This document shows, piece after piece, positions 29,874 to 39,700 of a DNA stretch of 64,000 nt. A program made the position numbers and the translations under genes. The notes under the pieces were generated by a model. The model searched no databases. It saw nothing but the letters and a program-made list of their open reading frames with translations, and was not told where the DNA came from. Each line of letters opens with the position of its first letter. Position 1 is the first letter of the stretch. The DNA is from Endotrypanum monterogeii. Taxonomy: Eukaryota; Euglenozoa; Kinetoplastea; Trypanosomatida; Trypanosomatidae. The stretch spans positions 281,748-345,747 of the forward strand of contig CM007333.1 in NCBI GenBank assembly GCA_000333855.2. The letters are read 5' to 3'.

Positions 29874-31337
29874 CTACGAGAATCGAGGGAACTCGTGCCT
29901 CATGTTCACACCTTTGCGCTCCATCACCGTCTTGCGCCGATTGCGCTGGTACGTCTCCACCACGCGGTCGCGTAGTGCCTTTATTTCCTCCTCCTTGCTA
30001 ACGCGTTTAGTGGTGCCATCGGCACGTGTCGTTTGGGTGATGGCAGGTGCGAGTCCGAGCCGCGCCAGACGTTTCTGTTGTGCCAACTGCCCTCCGCCGG
30101 CGAGCAGCCGGTGACGCTCCTCCGCTGCACCTACGCTGTGGTGACGAGGGCCTTCCTCTCGCTCCAGCGCGTTCGCCAGTCGCGACACGGCGGCATTTCG
30201 GTTCGGCACCACGTCAAACACCGGTGGGGCCTCCACCCTCTCACCGTAGCGTACAACATCAACCAGCTCATAAAATTCTTGCGGCCTCCGCTTCTTATGG
30301 AGCGTGTCGGTGCGACTAGCGTCCGCTGCAGCGGCCTGCTGCTCGACGTCGGGATTGAAGGAAATATGCTTTCGGTGTTGCTGCTGCGCCGCGGCATCCG
30401 CATTTCCACTCGATCGCTTTCCCGATTCCGGTGAACTATCGCGGCAACGCTTTCGTTCTCCAGCCTTGCCGCCCTTTCGACGCGCCGCGGCAGTGACGGC
30501 GGCCTCCGCGGTTTCGCGCCGAAGCGTGTCCTCTTCTTCTTTTTTCATACTTCGTAGTTTTCGCTCAAAGGCGAGGTTCACTCGCTCGCGCACTTCATCG
30601 GAACTCTCTCCCTGCACACCACCGCCTTCGCTACCATTTTTCTTTTTGCGGCTCCGCTTACTACCGCTGCCGTTGGTGGACTTAGTGTACGCATCTAGTT
30701 CCTCCTCTATTTCCTGCATCTTCGCAGCTACACGGATCCGGCGCTCCTCTTGCTTGCGTTTGTGCTTCCGCTCCTTTTTTCGAGCGATGATTTCTTCAAC
30801 AGTCGGCGATTCATCGCAGGTGCCGTCGGTGAGGTTCGGAGCAGTCAGGCGTCCGTAGCGGCTGCTCAGCGGTTGCAGAGCTGCGCCGACGGAGGCACAG
30901 AGCTCTTCATTCAGAGAAGCAAATTTTGAATGATTGCTAACTTTTTTCGTGGTCTCTACGGAGGGTGCTGGGGAGGCAGCAGAGGCAACAACCGCAGCGG
31001 CTGGCGCGCCCTTTTCTGCTGCTGTCTTTTTCCGAGACGTGCTCCTGCTGTCGTTGGCACCTTCAGGGGTCGGACACACCTCTGCATTTGTTTCCGGGTT
31101 CTCTTGCTTCAGTGCAGCACGCTTCGCCTGCTGCCGCGCGCGGGCTTCCTGGAGATACTCAAAAATACGACGTTGGCTGTGAGGAATGCTGTCGAGTGAG
31201 CCGATTGTCTTGGCTGTCGGCACTTGATTCGCTAATTTTTCTCGCTTTTGCTCTCGCTGGAACGGAGAAAGCTTGGCATTCTTGTTACGCTTGTGCGTGT
31301 GCGACTTGTGCCGTGGCACGCGGTCACGACGGGCCAT
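29874..31337 (-). CDS. CCDC137-like basic nuclear protein
   Basis: Predicted 487-aa protein; start MARRDRVPRHK at 31337, three codons inside the ORF. It is strongly basic with K/R/E-rich coiled stretches (KKERKHKRKQEERRIRVAAKMQEIEEEL, about 185-215) and several bipartite NLS-like clusters. The N-terminal IPHSQRRIFEYLQEARARQQAK and the C-terminal VVRYGERVEAPPVFDVVPNR followed by EEIKALRDRVVETYQRNRRK match, by eye, the conserved ends of animal CCDC137 (IPFxLREIMxSRQEMK and FGEVVxxPPxLxxxPR). CCDC137 is a chromatin/nucleolus-associated protein in animals. Identity is by short motifs only, so the assignment is moderate. A nucleolar role in ribosome biogenesis is an inference. Confidence 0.7.
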   Translation of the reverse strand: MARRDRVPRHKSHTHKRNKNAKLSPFQREQKREKLANQVPTAKTIGSLDSIPHSQRRIFEYLQEARARQQAKRAALKQENPETNAEVCPTPEGANDSRSTSRKKTAAEKGAPAAAVVASAASPAPSVETTKKVSNHSKFASLNEELCASVGAALQPLSSRYGRLTAPNLTDGTCDESPTVEEIIARKKERKHKRKQEERRIRVAAKMQEIEEELDAYTKSTNGSGSKRSRKKKNGSEGGGVQGESSDEVRERVNLAFERKLRSMKKEEEDTLRRETAEAAVTAAARRKGGKAGERKRCRDSSPESGKRSSGNADAAAQQQHRKHISFNPDVEQQAAAADASRTDTLHKKRRPQEFYELVDVVRYGERVEAPPVFDVVPNRNAAVSRLANALEREEGPRHHSVGAAEERHRLLAGGGQLAQQKRLARLGLAPAITQTTRADGTTKRVSKEEEIKALRDRVVETYQRNRRKTVMERKGVNMRHEFPRFS

Positions 31338-32270
31338 TATGCACACCTACACACACTCTCAGAAAAAAAAAACTAGTATATATACCTGCCCTCCCCTTTT
31401 CCCTTTGAGAGAAATCCAAAAAAAAATCGAAAAATGTGCGACGTATGTTCCTGAATGGGAGATGTTGTTGTCGACGTAAATACTCGAGAAGAATGCTCGC
31501 ATCAGAAAAAAAAAAAAGGAGGCAGCGAGGGGAGGAAGAATTGGCGTGTGTGTGTGTTTCAGATGCATCAGAGGGTGTACATCGCCATGCTAGAGATTTG
31601 TGGATACAGACACGCTGCATAGAGCCCTCAGTCAAAGCGAACACGGACAGGAGTCACGAGAGCTCTGCCACGTGCATGTTTAAGTTGACCATACATTTTT
31701 TTTTTTAAAGAAAAGGAAGGTGCGTGCTGTGCGTGCGTGTGGTGGATAAGGGGAGGGGCTGGCATGTGCGACGCCGGTGCACTCACCCACACGATTCCTC
31801 GTATTCGTTTCCCCTTTATATATATATATATATTTCCCTCACCGATTTCATATTGCATTTTCAAATTTTCTAAGTCGAATAGAGCGCTCAGGTTGCGTCT
31901 GAGGGCCTTAAAAAAAAAATAAATGGTGGTCTTCCAGTGTGTGCGGCGCATGGGGGGGGGGAGGGATGGATCTATACCCCAAAGATAAACCTTTCGAGAT
32001 ATGGAGCGGTGCTATGGGTATGAGAGGTACTCTCCCTATCCCTCCCTCCTCCCTCCCTATACGCCTCACACACGCACTGGTGGGCCGTTACTCAGTTAAT
32101 CGACTCAACAATAACAGACATTGCTCGCTTCCACTCGCACGCGCACATGAGTGAACAAGCACACCTGTCTCCAAACATACACACACACACACACACACGC
32201 AGACGGTGTCACGCAACGTTTTGCCATCGCTACACGCTATGGTGCAGGGGAAGGTATAAGTGTTTTTTCT
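31338..32270. other. Intergenic, 0.93 kb
   Basis: Between the CCDC137-like gene and the next gene. It holds A-runs near 31361, 31419 and 31505, a T-run near 31696-31706, (TA)n at about 31817-31832, a G-run near 31951-31960 and (CA)n at about 32179-32199. No gene is seen. Confidence 0.65.
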
Positions 32271-33575
32271 TCACTCATTCACGATTTCATTCTCCTGCGC
32301 GCGCACAAACTCGGCGTTGGTGCGAGAGAGCGGGTCAGAGAGCAGGAGCGATACCCGGAGGCCGTTTTCGAGCTCGAACTGATCCAGAAGCTGCTTCGCT
32401 TTAAAAAGCGACTCTGCGTCACGGAACACGACGCGGAGGTGCCGGTCATAGAGAGACCAGCATGCGAGGTAGCCAGGGAGATCGCGCAGACGACCGCGCA
32501 CACGCTGCAGCGGCACCCGGGACGAAAGCGCCGCTACCGCCGTGACAAAATCTTTTTGCCGACGCGGGAACTGCGTGATGAGTGCAGTCGACTTGGATTT
32601 AGGCCGCCTGGACCTCCGGTCATTGCTACTGGGCGGGAGAGCACCTTCGCATATCGGGGTCATGGAATCGTCTGACCTTGCAGCCACTTCTTCAGTGGAC
32701 GCCTCTGCCTTGACTCGCTGTAGAGAGGGAGTGGCCCTGTCGCTGCTGCGCTCCCGCTTCTCGCCAGCAGCAGACACCGTCACGTCGGCAGAGTCACTAT
32801 CTTGTTGAGCGTCCGCACGACTATCTTCTTCGGGCGCGTCCCTATCTTCTCCACTCACCAGCGCGTCCTTTGGTGTACAACTCTCATCGATGCGCAGCAG
32901 CACCTCGTCCGCTGTTCGCCCAGGCAAATGTACGCTCACGGGTAGCTTTTCCTCGAAGTAGTGCTGTCGCCGCAGTCGTAGGGCCAGCTGCTCCACCGCA
33001 CCAATGTTGGTCATCGTTGCCGCCTCCGAAAAAAATTCAGGAGCGGCACTGGTTCCTTTTTTTTCTGCCTTCGCAGACGAGGACGTCGACGTTGACGGCC
33101 GCCGAGGGGTTTTGTTGAGCTGCATTGGTGCGAAGTCAGCGTTGGCCGGTCCGTATAGGCTGATCTCGGCTGAGCGGGTCTCCGTGCGACAGCGCACAGC
33201 GTAGCTGCAGCCAAGCACTGCGGCGTTCAGGCGCCGCGTTTGCGGTCCGCCCTCGTTAATGAGACGCTCTACATCCATCGTTTCCTCATAGTCGCTGCGC
33301 AGACCGCAGTATTGCGGAAGACATGCTTTGTGCAACTTACCAAAGTCGTTCTCGACGTTCGTGATGATGACGGTGTACTTGACCCCACCCGACTCCCGCG
33401 TGGGAGCGGCCGCACTTGTTTGTGCTGTCTCGCCCTTAGCACGCCCGGGTGCGCGGGTGCTCTGGTGATGCGTTCCGCTATTGATTCCCTTGCCAGGGGG
33501 GCGGTGCTTCGCCAGGTGCGCGGTGCGCGGTGTCGCTGACGCACTGCTCGACTTACTTGCACAGCTGCTTTTCAT
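32271..33575 (-). CDS. Conserved-looking protein of unknown function, 434 aa
   Basis: Predicted 434-aa protein; start MKSSCASK at 33575 (the ORF opens at 33737 but the first 54 codons are leader-like). Two ordered regions are visible. One lies at about residues 65-160, beginning KYTVIITNVENDFGKLHKACLPQY. The other is the last 95 residues, from ITQFPRRQKDFVTAV to the end, with a beta-alpha-beta look (ACWSLYDRHLRVVFRDAESLFKAKQLLDQ), reminiscent of an RRM-like fold but without RNP motifs I can recognise. Between them is a Ser/Thr/Asp/Glu-rich linker of about 150 residues with an acidic patch and basic clusters such as DRRSRRPKSKS. I cannot assign a function. Confidence 0.78.
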   Translation of the reverse strand: MKSSCASKSSSASATPRTAHLAKHRPPGKGINSGTHHQSTRAPGRAKGETAQTSAAAPTRESGGVKYTVIITNVENDFGKLHKACLPQYCGLRSDYEETMDVERLINEGGPQTRRLNAAVLGCSYAVRCRTETRSAEISLYGPANADFAPMQLNKTPRRPSTSTSSSAKAEKKGTSAAPEFFSEAATMTNIGAVEQLALRLRRQHYFEEKLPVSVHLPGRTADEVLLRIDESCTPKDALVSGEDRDAPEEDSRADAQQDSDSADVTVSAAGEKRERSSDRATPSLQRVKAEASTEEVAARSDDSMTPICEGALPPSSNDRRSRRPKSKSTALITQFPRRQKDFVTAVAALSSRVPLQRVRGRLRDLPGYLACWSLYDRHLRVVFRDAESLFKAKQLLDQFELENGLRVSLLLSDPLSRTNAEFVRAQENEIVNE

Positions 33576-33738
33576 TTTCGGAGCTAAAGGTGACTGGGTG
33601 GGGGAAGGGGGAGGGGAGGGGGTGCGGCCAAGTGTGAAGAGGACGAAACAAAAAAAAAAACGGAGCGGCTCGTCGCCCCCGTAAAGTTGTTTGAGTATGT
33701 GCACGTGTGTGATAGGTTGGTGTTCTTGAGCCCCCATC

Positions 33739-34058
33739 AGGTATATATATATATATATATATATATATTATGAGAATCATCAGGCAAGATGAGGTCGGAG
33801 TGGGCGAGGAGGAAGGAGTGGTGCAGAGAGGGCGTCAGCGTACAAGAACACGAAAGGAGAGAGAGAGNNNNNNNNNNNNNNNNNNNNNNNNNNNNNNNNN
33901 NNNNNNNNNNNNNNNNNNNNNNNNNNNNNNNNNNNNNNNNNNNNNNNNNNNNNNNNNNNNNNNNNNNNNNNNNNNNNNNNNNNNNNNNNNNNNNNNNNNN
34001 NNNNNNNNNNNNNNNNNNNNNNNNNNNNNNNNNNNNNNNNNNNNNNNNNNNNNNNNNN

Positions 34059-34089
<31 letters not shown>

Positions 34090-34185
34090 GGAAGGAATCA
34101 TCCAAGGGCCAAGGATGAGGGTTCGGGATGGGGGCGAGGAGGAAGGAGTGGTGCAGAGAGGGCGTCAGCGTCAAGAACACAAAGG

Positions 34186-34216
<31 letters not shown>
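33739..34216. repeat. Tandem repeat interrupted by an assembly gap
   Basis: Two copies of a (TA)n block followed by a purine-rich segment are separated by 330 bp. The shared core GCGAGGAGGAAGGAGTGGTG begins at 33804 and 34134, and both copies run on into a (GA)n tract. The first copy runs into 191 Ns (33868-34058) and the second (TA)n block follows directly. The number of units in the genome is unknown. Confidence 0.75.
33868..34058. other. Assembly gap (191 N)
   Basis: Undetermined bases flanked by (GA)n on the left and (TA)n on the right. ORFs that read through it are not real. Confidence 0.99.
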
Positions 34217-34665
34217 GCGAGTGACGTAAAGCAGAGTCTGTACGTCAAGAACCAGCGTGTGAAGAGGGGGGAGGGGAAGGGGGTGGATTCTCTCCTCCCC
34301 ACCGCCGTCACACAACCGGGCGTTGGTTGGTGGCGCTAGCCAGCGAATACACGCGCACTCCTAGGCGCTGAATGATCCTAGAAGATATCCTCCATGAATG
34401 TACACGTTTCTACTTACCAGAGAGCAAAAAAAAAAAAAAGCGAAGGTTCAAGGTCTTCGCCCTCACCCACGATACACATCCAAACATCATTATGCGCACA
34501 TATAGTGATTCCCGTTGTGTCTTCGTTCTCTCCTTGTGTTTCCTGGGTCGCGCAGCTGCGATCCGTTAACTTTCCCCAACGACACCATGTCCACGATCCG
34601 TGGCTTACTCCTCATCAACTTCGCTGCAATAGAAGTGGCGGTGAGGGTGGGGTGGGGGTCTTACA

Positions 34666-35562
34666 TCAAACTTTATCGAATGCATATTTAAGCCGCGACA
34701 AGGCGATGAGTTGTTCTCGCGTGTTGAGCAGCGAGCGCACCAGAAGGGCCACTCCGAGGTGGAAGAGTGGTTGCCACCCCGCCAGCGTGTACTCCAACGC
34801 TGCGCCGGCGATGATATGGAGTGACATTGCCTGCGGCGGTTGTAGCCTGAGGTAGGTGTATGCGCTTCGTGTGGCGCGTTGGCGGTACACCATGGCGCCG
34901 AGATAGAAAAGCGAGCTCAGGCTGCTGAGAGCCGCTGCGACGTACAGTGCGAAAACTGGGTCTGCTCGGGTTCTTCTGTGTAGATTTTCGAGTGTTCGTT
35001 GTTGCTTCGTAGCAGTTATCACAGGTGAGAGGCTTCCTTCGGGGTGTCGGCTGTGCTGCTCTCCTATTTCCGTCTCTCTCAGGTCCTCGACGTCTATACG
35101 AAGCAGGCGGCACGCCTTGTAGCAGCTCCACGCTGCCCACAACAACAATGCAAGGTTGTACAGCATTGTTATGAACGAAAAAGTCGCCATTGCTTTTCCG
35201 GATAGCCCCAGGACCGCAGGGGATGTTCGGTGGTGTCTCGCATCCCTCGCGGCTGGAGTTGGTTCGACGGCTGCCGGCTCTGCAAATATTTGTTGCTCCC
35301 GAGGAATCCACAAGGGCCCAGAAGTCCCTGAGAGGTCGATCAGAGAGGTGCCGCTTAGTAACAGACATATGTACAGCGCCGCTACCACTGCGTGAAGGCA
35401 GACAATAACCTCGAAGAACTGTCTGCTGCCTCGGAGCGAGCGAGCGAAGTAAGCGATCACTTCCTGTTGCTCATTCGAGGTTAAGACGTCTTTGCTCTCG
35501 ATGAGTTTTTTGGCATGACGGTCCCTACCAGTTATGCCACGAAAACTTTGACGGTAACGCAT
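34666..35562 (-). CDS. Multi-pass membrane protein (about four TM segments), unknown
   Basis: Predicted 298-aa protein; start MRYRQSFRG at 35562, since the upstream codons translate a (GT)n and poly-Lys leader. Hydrophobic segments are: FFEVIVCLHAVVAALYICLLL (about 49-70), ATFSFITMLYNLALLLWAAW (about 125-146), PVFALYVAAALSSLSSLFYL (about 204-225) and MSLHIIAGAALEYTLAGW (about 245-263), with a weaker one near LFHLGVALLVRSLL. The loops are basic, and the loop between segments 1 and 2 is Pro/Arg-rich. The N-terminal 45 residues are hydrophilic without a signal peptide. No transporter or enzyme motif is recognised. The layout suits an organelle membrane protein, but localisation cannot be read from the sequence. 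Confidence 0.78.
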   Translation of the reverse strand: MRYRQSFRGITGRDRHAKKLIESKDVLTSNEQQEVIAYFARSLRGSRQFFEVIVCLHAVVAALYICLLLSGTSLIDLSGTSGPLWIPREQQIFAEPAAVEPTPAARDARHHRTSPAVLGLSGKAMATFSFITMLYNLALLLWAAWSCYKACRLLRIDVEDLRETEIGEQHSRHPEGSLSPVITATKQQRTLENLHRRTRADPVFALYVAAALSSLSSLFYLGAMVYRQRATRSAYTYLRLQPPQAMSLHIIAGAALEYTLAGWQPLFHLGVALLVRSLLNTREQLIALSRLKYAFDKV

Positions 35563-36768
35563 GGCCCAGTTTTTTTTTTTTTTCGAGGAACACACACACA
35601 CACACACACACACACAGCGATGGATGAGGTATGATACTTCAGCGGTTCAGCTGTGAACGTTTCTCTCTCGCTCTCTTCCCCTATCGGGATGTTCTCGTAG
35701 AGAAGAGTAGAAAGTATAGAGGAGGTGCTGGAGAAGAGTGTTAGTGTGAGTGGGAGCGGCAAGTGAGAAGCGCGTGAGAGCGTTCGCACGGTACGAGCAT
35801 TCGTGTGGGTTGCATGTGAATGTGTAGGCAAGTATAGACCCCTCAGTACGCAGCCCTTCCTTCTGCCCCCCCCCCTCTACCCCCTTCCAACGGACCACAC
35901 ACACATATATATATATGTGTGTATATGTGTATGCATCTATACATGTACATAGAAATGCTACCTTCCCTTTCTTGTGTTCTCACGAGCAGTTTTTCCCCTT
36001 TTTTTTCTCCACGTTTAGACAAGATGATGATGGACAGCTAATGCTATTAATAATAATTAAGGAGGAGTGATGCACTCCCCAGACCCCGTCCTTCACCCCC
36101 TCGCCCCTCACATTCACGCCTACCCAAGCAGAGGGGGCGAGGGGAAGAGTGTGTGTGTGTCACCGTATCGATCGCCCCCTCCGCAAATATTTCAGTTACT
36201 GAAAAGAGGGGTGTGTGCATGTGTGCGGTTGGGGGGGGGGGAGTACGTATTTGTGGTGGCCCTCAAGCAGACACGTGCGTATTTCCTGACTTCAAAGTGT
36301 TCGCTTGACTGTTATCTGCAAATGAAGTGGAGGGGTTAGCCACCAGGAGGGAGGGGAGGGGCGCCCCCTGAGAGTCATGGAGGGGGTTGCGCGCAGTCAT
36401 GATCGAGTAGGGGTAAAGACTCGGTCGGTCTCGTGAGGCTGAGCTCAGCACCCAGCTCATATCCCTTTGGGTTAATCACAGCCACTGAGGCCGGTGGTCC
36501 CCCCCCATCTCTGTTTTCTTTTCATGGACTAGAGCTTCTTGGGAGGTACTACAGGGACCATCCCAGTGGCGTTCTCGTGGGAGCATCGAGGGTGGTGGTG
36601 GGGCGAGGTGCACTAGATGACTGTGTACGAGTGTTGGGGTATATCACTCAGGAGCTTACTCGGGCGCCTTTTGACGCACCGCTAGGGTTGATGTAGGGTA
36701 TCCATCTTACGACTATCGTCTTGCTGTCCCTCCGTGCAACCAGCACCGCTCACGCAGACTGGGAGGCG
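35563..36768. other. Intergenic, 1.21 kb
   Basis: Between the four-TM gene and the GT69-like gene. It holds a T-run at about 35571-35583 and (CA)n at about 35591-35615 directly upstream of the four-TM gene. C-runs lie near 35869-35879, a TG/TA palindromic tract at about 35898-35930, and G-runs near 36231-36241. The stretch 36390-36700 is ordinary-looking DNA without a convincing ORF. Confidence 0.6.
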
Positions 36769-39700
36769 TCACGTCACTCTCTCGCTGCGGCGAGTTATTG
36801 TGTAGCCAGCTGTTCCGGTGGTGCCTATGGGGGCGGCGAGAAACGACGACGCGGGTTGATGATCGGGTTCAAAAACCAAGACGATGCTTGTATGCGACCT
36901 CGATTGATTTGCTTCAGTCCTCTGTTCCTCATGCGGGTTGGGCCCGGGCTTTGGTGCTGACAGAGCCCCACGCCAGAGGCTAAAATAGCACAGCTGGTGA
37001 AGGAGCCACAACAGGGTGTGCGCCATCGGGGACAGGAAACGCCTCGCTGCTTCAATGATCCGGCGTACCATTTTCTTCAGGTAGCCATGAGAGCATAGTC
37101 TACGTAGCAGCTGGGAGGCGGTCGCTGCGAAGGGTGCGTCTAGGTGCACGATGTGACCATACGCACAGCTGAGAAAGGTGTGTACTCTTTCCGCTGACTT
37201 GAAAGACACATCACCCGCATTCCATCTGCCCAAACTCATCCACAGCAGTCGAACAAGCTTGAAGGGCCAGAGCTTTTGATAGAGAGCAGGCCCCCAGGGC
37301 TCCTCCGCTTTGTTGGGTCGCGTCACATCCCCCCCCCTTTCCCACTGCGCAATGAGAACCATATCCCTCTCTACTTGGCAGCACAGCCACCAAAGCATCA
37401 CAGCAACAAGCAGGAGCTGGAATACGCGGAACAATGGAAATAGACTGCCCATAGTTGACTCAATGCTACTCTCCGTGTTACCGTCGCAGCTCATTTGTGT
37501 CAGCGTGGGAATATCGATGCGGCCAAGGTTCCTCACCTGACCGTCCCCGTCTTGCAGAGAAATATTCTGAACAGTGTACGCGGATGTCTTCCTCTGTATC
37601 GAAGCGGCTGCGACGGAGGTGGGAAGAAGCCAGTCGTCTGTCGCTGAAGACGCTTTTGGGGCCATGCGCCGATGGATGTAATTGAAACTATTTGTATCTA
37701 CGTTGGCGAAGAACGCGCTGGGTCGGAACAGCCGAATCCGCTGCAACAGGGCCCAGCTCCAGTAGACGTATGGGTTTTCATAGTACCATGCGTTGCGCAT
37801 GATGCGCTGGAAGTTGTCGTGGGTGTATGCCACGCGCACGAGAGGGTTAAGTAAAATAACCGGGGCTCGTTCATCCTGGAGGAGGGCGGCATGCATGATA
37901 TCTTGACAAATCAACAGACATTCCGAGGAGAGACAAACGTCATCGCGCACCCGGGAAAGTCCAGCCACGGTGGCGCCGTAGGAGGGGGTGAAGGAGTGAC
38001 GGAAGCGTAGAGAAGGATAGCGGGCGCGATAGTAGACGCTGTCCTCCATCGTATGCAGCACATGCGAGCCACCCGTATCTGCAGTGCGAGTCCCTGCTGC
38101 CTCGACAACCGCATCGCTGGGCGCCCCCCGCTCGCCCACGGGCGGCGCAGGAAACGTTCCATTTATGAGCTCTAGTCGTAGCTGTCCCCAATCTGCGTCG
38201 GAGGCGAATGGTTTGCGTTTTTCGTCTTCAAGGACGGCCTTCAAGACACCCTCAAAGCTGTTGCTGTGGTTGCACGTTTCCGGCTTGTAGAATGACACGT
38301 CTGCGAGCTCAGCGATTTCGCCCCGCGTCTGGCTCCACGAAGTACATACCCAGTGGAGACGGCGAGCCAACACACGCACGTAGTGGTATGCGATTTCCGT
38401 TTTGTTCAGCAAGTCCTGCACGTTGCCGATGCGGTCGTACAGAGCACCCGAAGCATCCTGCAAAACGTCGGTCGAGTGACCAGAGCTTGCGTGTGTAGCC
38501 GTGGTGCTCGTGAGGGCCGGAAAGGCCCGACGGTGCGATGGAGTCGGTGAGAGAAAGAGGCGACCGCGGACGGCAGCGACGCCATTCCAGCAGCACTTCA
38601 CTGGGATCGCGTAGGCTTTGGGTGAGGCACTGCCGCTGCGCTGGTCTTTGAGAATGCGGTAAAATGCGTCTTGGGTGGCGTGATCCCGGGAGTAGGGCAT
38701 CTGCCCTTCGAAGGGATCACCGAGACGATCGCGCGCCACCCAAGTATCGTAGAAACTGAAGTAGAAGTCCATACCACATGCCATATCGAAGGTGGTGCCG
38801 CGCTTCGTCTTCGACGTCGCATGATGCGGAGAGGCCGTCGTTGTCGTTGCGCTGCTTTCGGCACCACCAGAAGTCTCGAAGTCCGTCTTTCTTTGCGATG
38901 CAATCCACCCATCTGGGCGCGTCGAAGCAGCGATGCGTGGTTCAGCACGACTCTCCAGCAGTTTTGTGATGTCCTGCGGTCGGAAGAAGATGTCGTTGAA
39001 AAACAAAACCACAAGACCCTCTGCATCGCCCTCAGCCACCCCTGCCTGCTCTTCGCGTGGCGAGCGACTGAATAGACGTATGCCCTTCTTGTACAGCGGC
39101 TGGAGCGCTTTGTTGCGAATGCACGCCATCCACTCGATGCGCTCGTGGAAAGGCTGACGTTCGACGTAGCCCAGGCAGGCACCTTCTGTTGTGGCGTAGA
39201 CACGACGCACTCCTGCAGCGTGCAGTCGTGGAATCAGCAGCGTAGAGATGAGTTCGGCCGTCCTATCAGGCGATATGCTGGCGAATATAGAAACTACAAC
39301 AGAGGTTTCGAGATCAAAGAAAGGTTTGATCTCTTCCTCTAAGAATACGACCAGCGCCTCGGTGAAGTCAGGCAGCACATCTTCGTTCTTCCAGAAGTTT
39401 ACAGCAATGTAGAAGCGATCCCAGCCATGTGTCGGCTGGTGCGCGGCTACGCGATGCGACACAGAGGAGCTGATCTTGCCTTTTGGGATAGTGACTGTGA
39501 TGGTGGACGCAGTGTTGGCGTTGCTCACTAGGGTTTCCCCAGCGGCAGATTTGCGTTCTTCATGCTTTTCGTTTTGTGTCGAGTTTGAGTGCGGCACCGC
39601 CGCTGGCGGCGGTATCCAGGGATAGGGCACCAGCTGGACGTCATTACTGCTAAAAGAGAAGGTGGTGTTGGATGAGCCTGTATAGTGCAGAGTATAGCTT

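Larger units (their letters stand above)
33576..34665. other. Intergenic with assembly gap and tandem repeat
   Basis: Between the 434-aa protein gene and the four-TM gene. It contains (TA)n at 33739-33768, gap 33868-34058, (TA)n at 34059-34086, GA-repeat/G-run DNA at about 34186-34216 and an A-run near 34426. Apart from the repeat described separately no gene is seen. Confidence 0.7.

Noticed and set aside
35563..35613. N-terminal extension of the four-TM protein (MCVCVCVC, poly-Lys)
   Set aside because: It reads through a (GT)n and A-run; the Met at 35562 is followed by ordinary protein sequence.
36433..36696. Plus-strand 87-aa ORF in the intergenic region before the GT69-like gene
   Set aside because: No recognisable features, opposite to the transcription direction, and of the length expected by chance in moderately GC-rich DNA.
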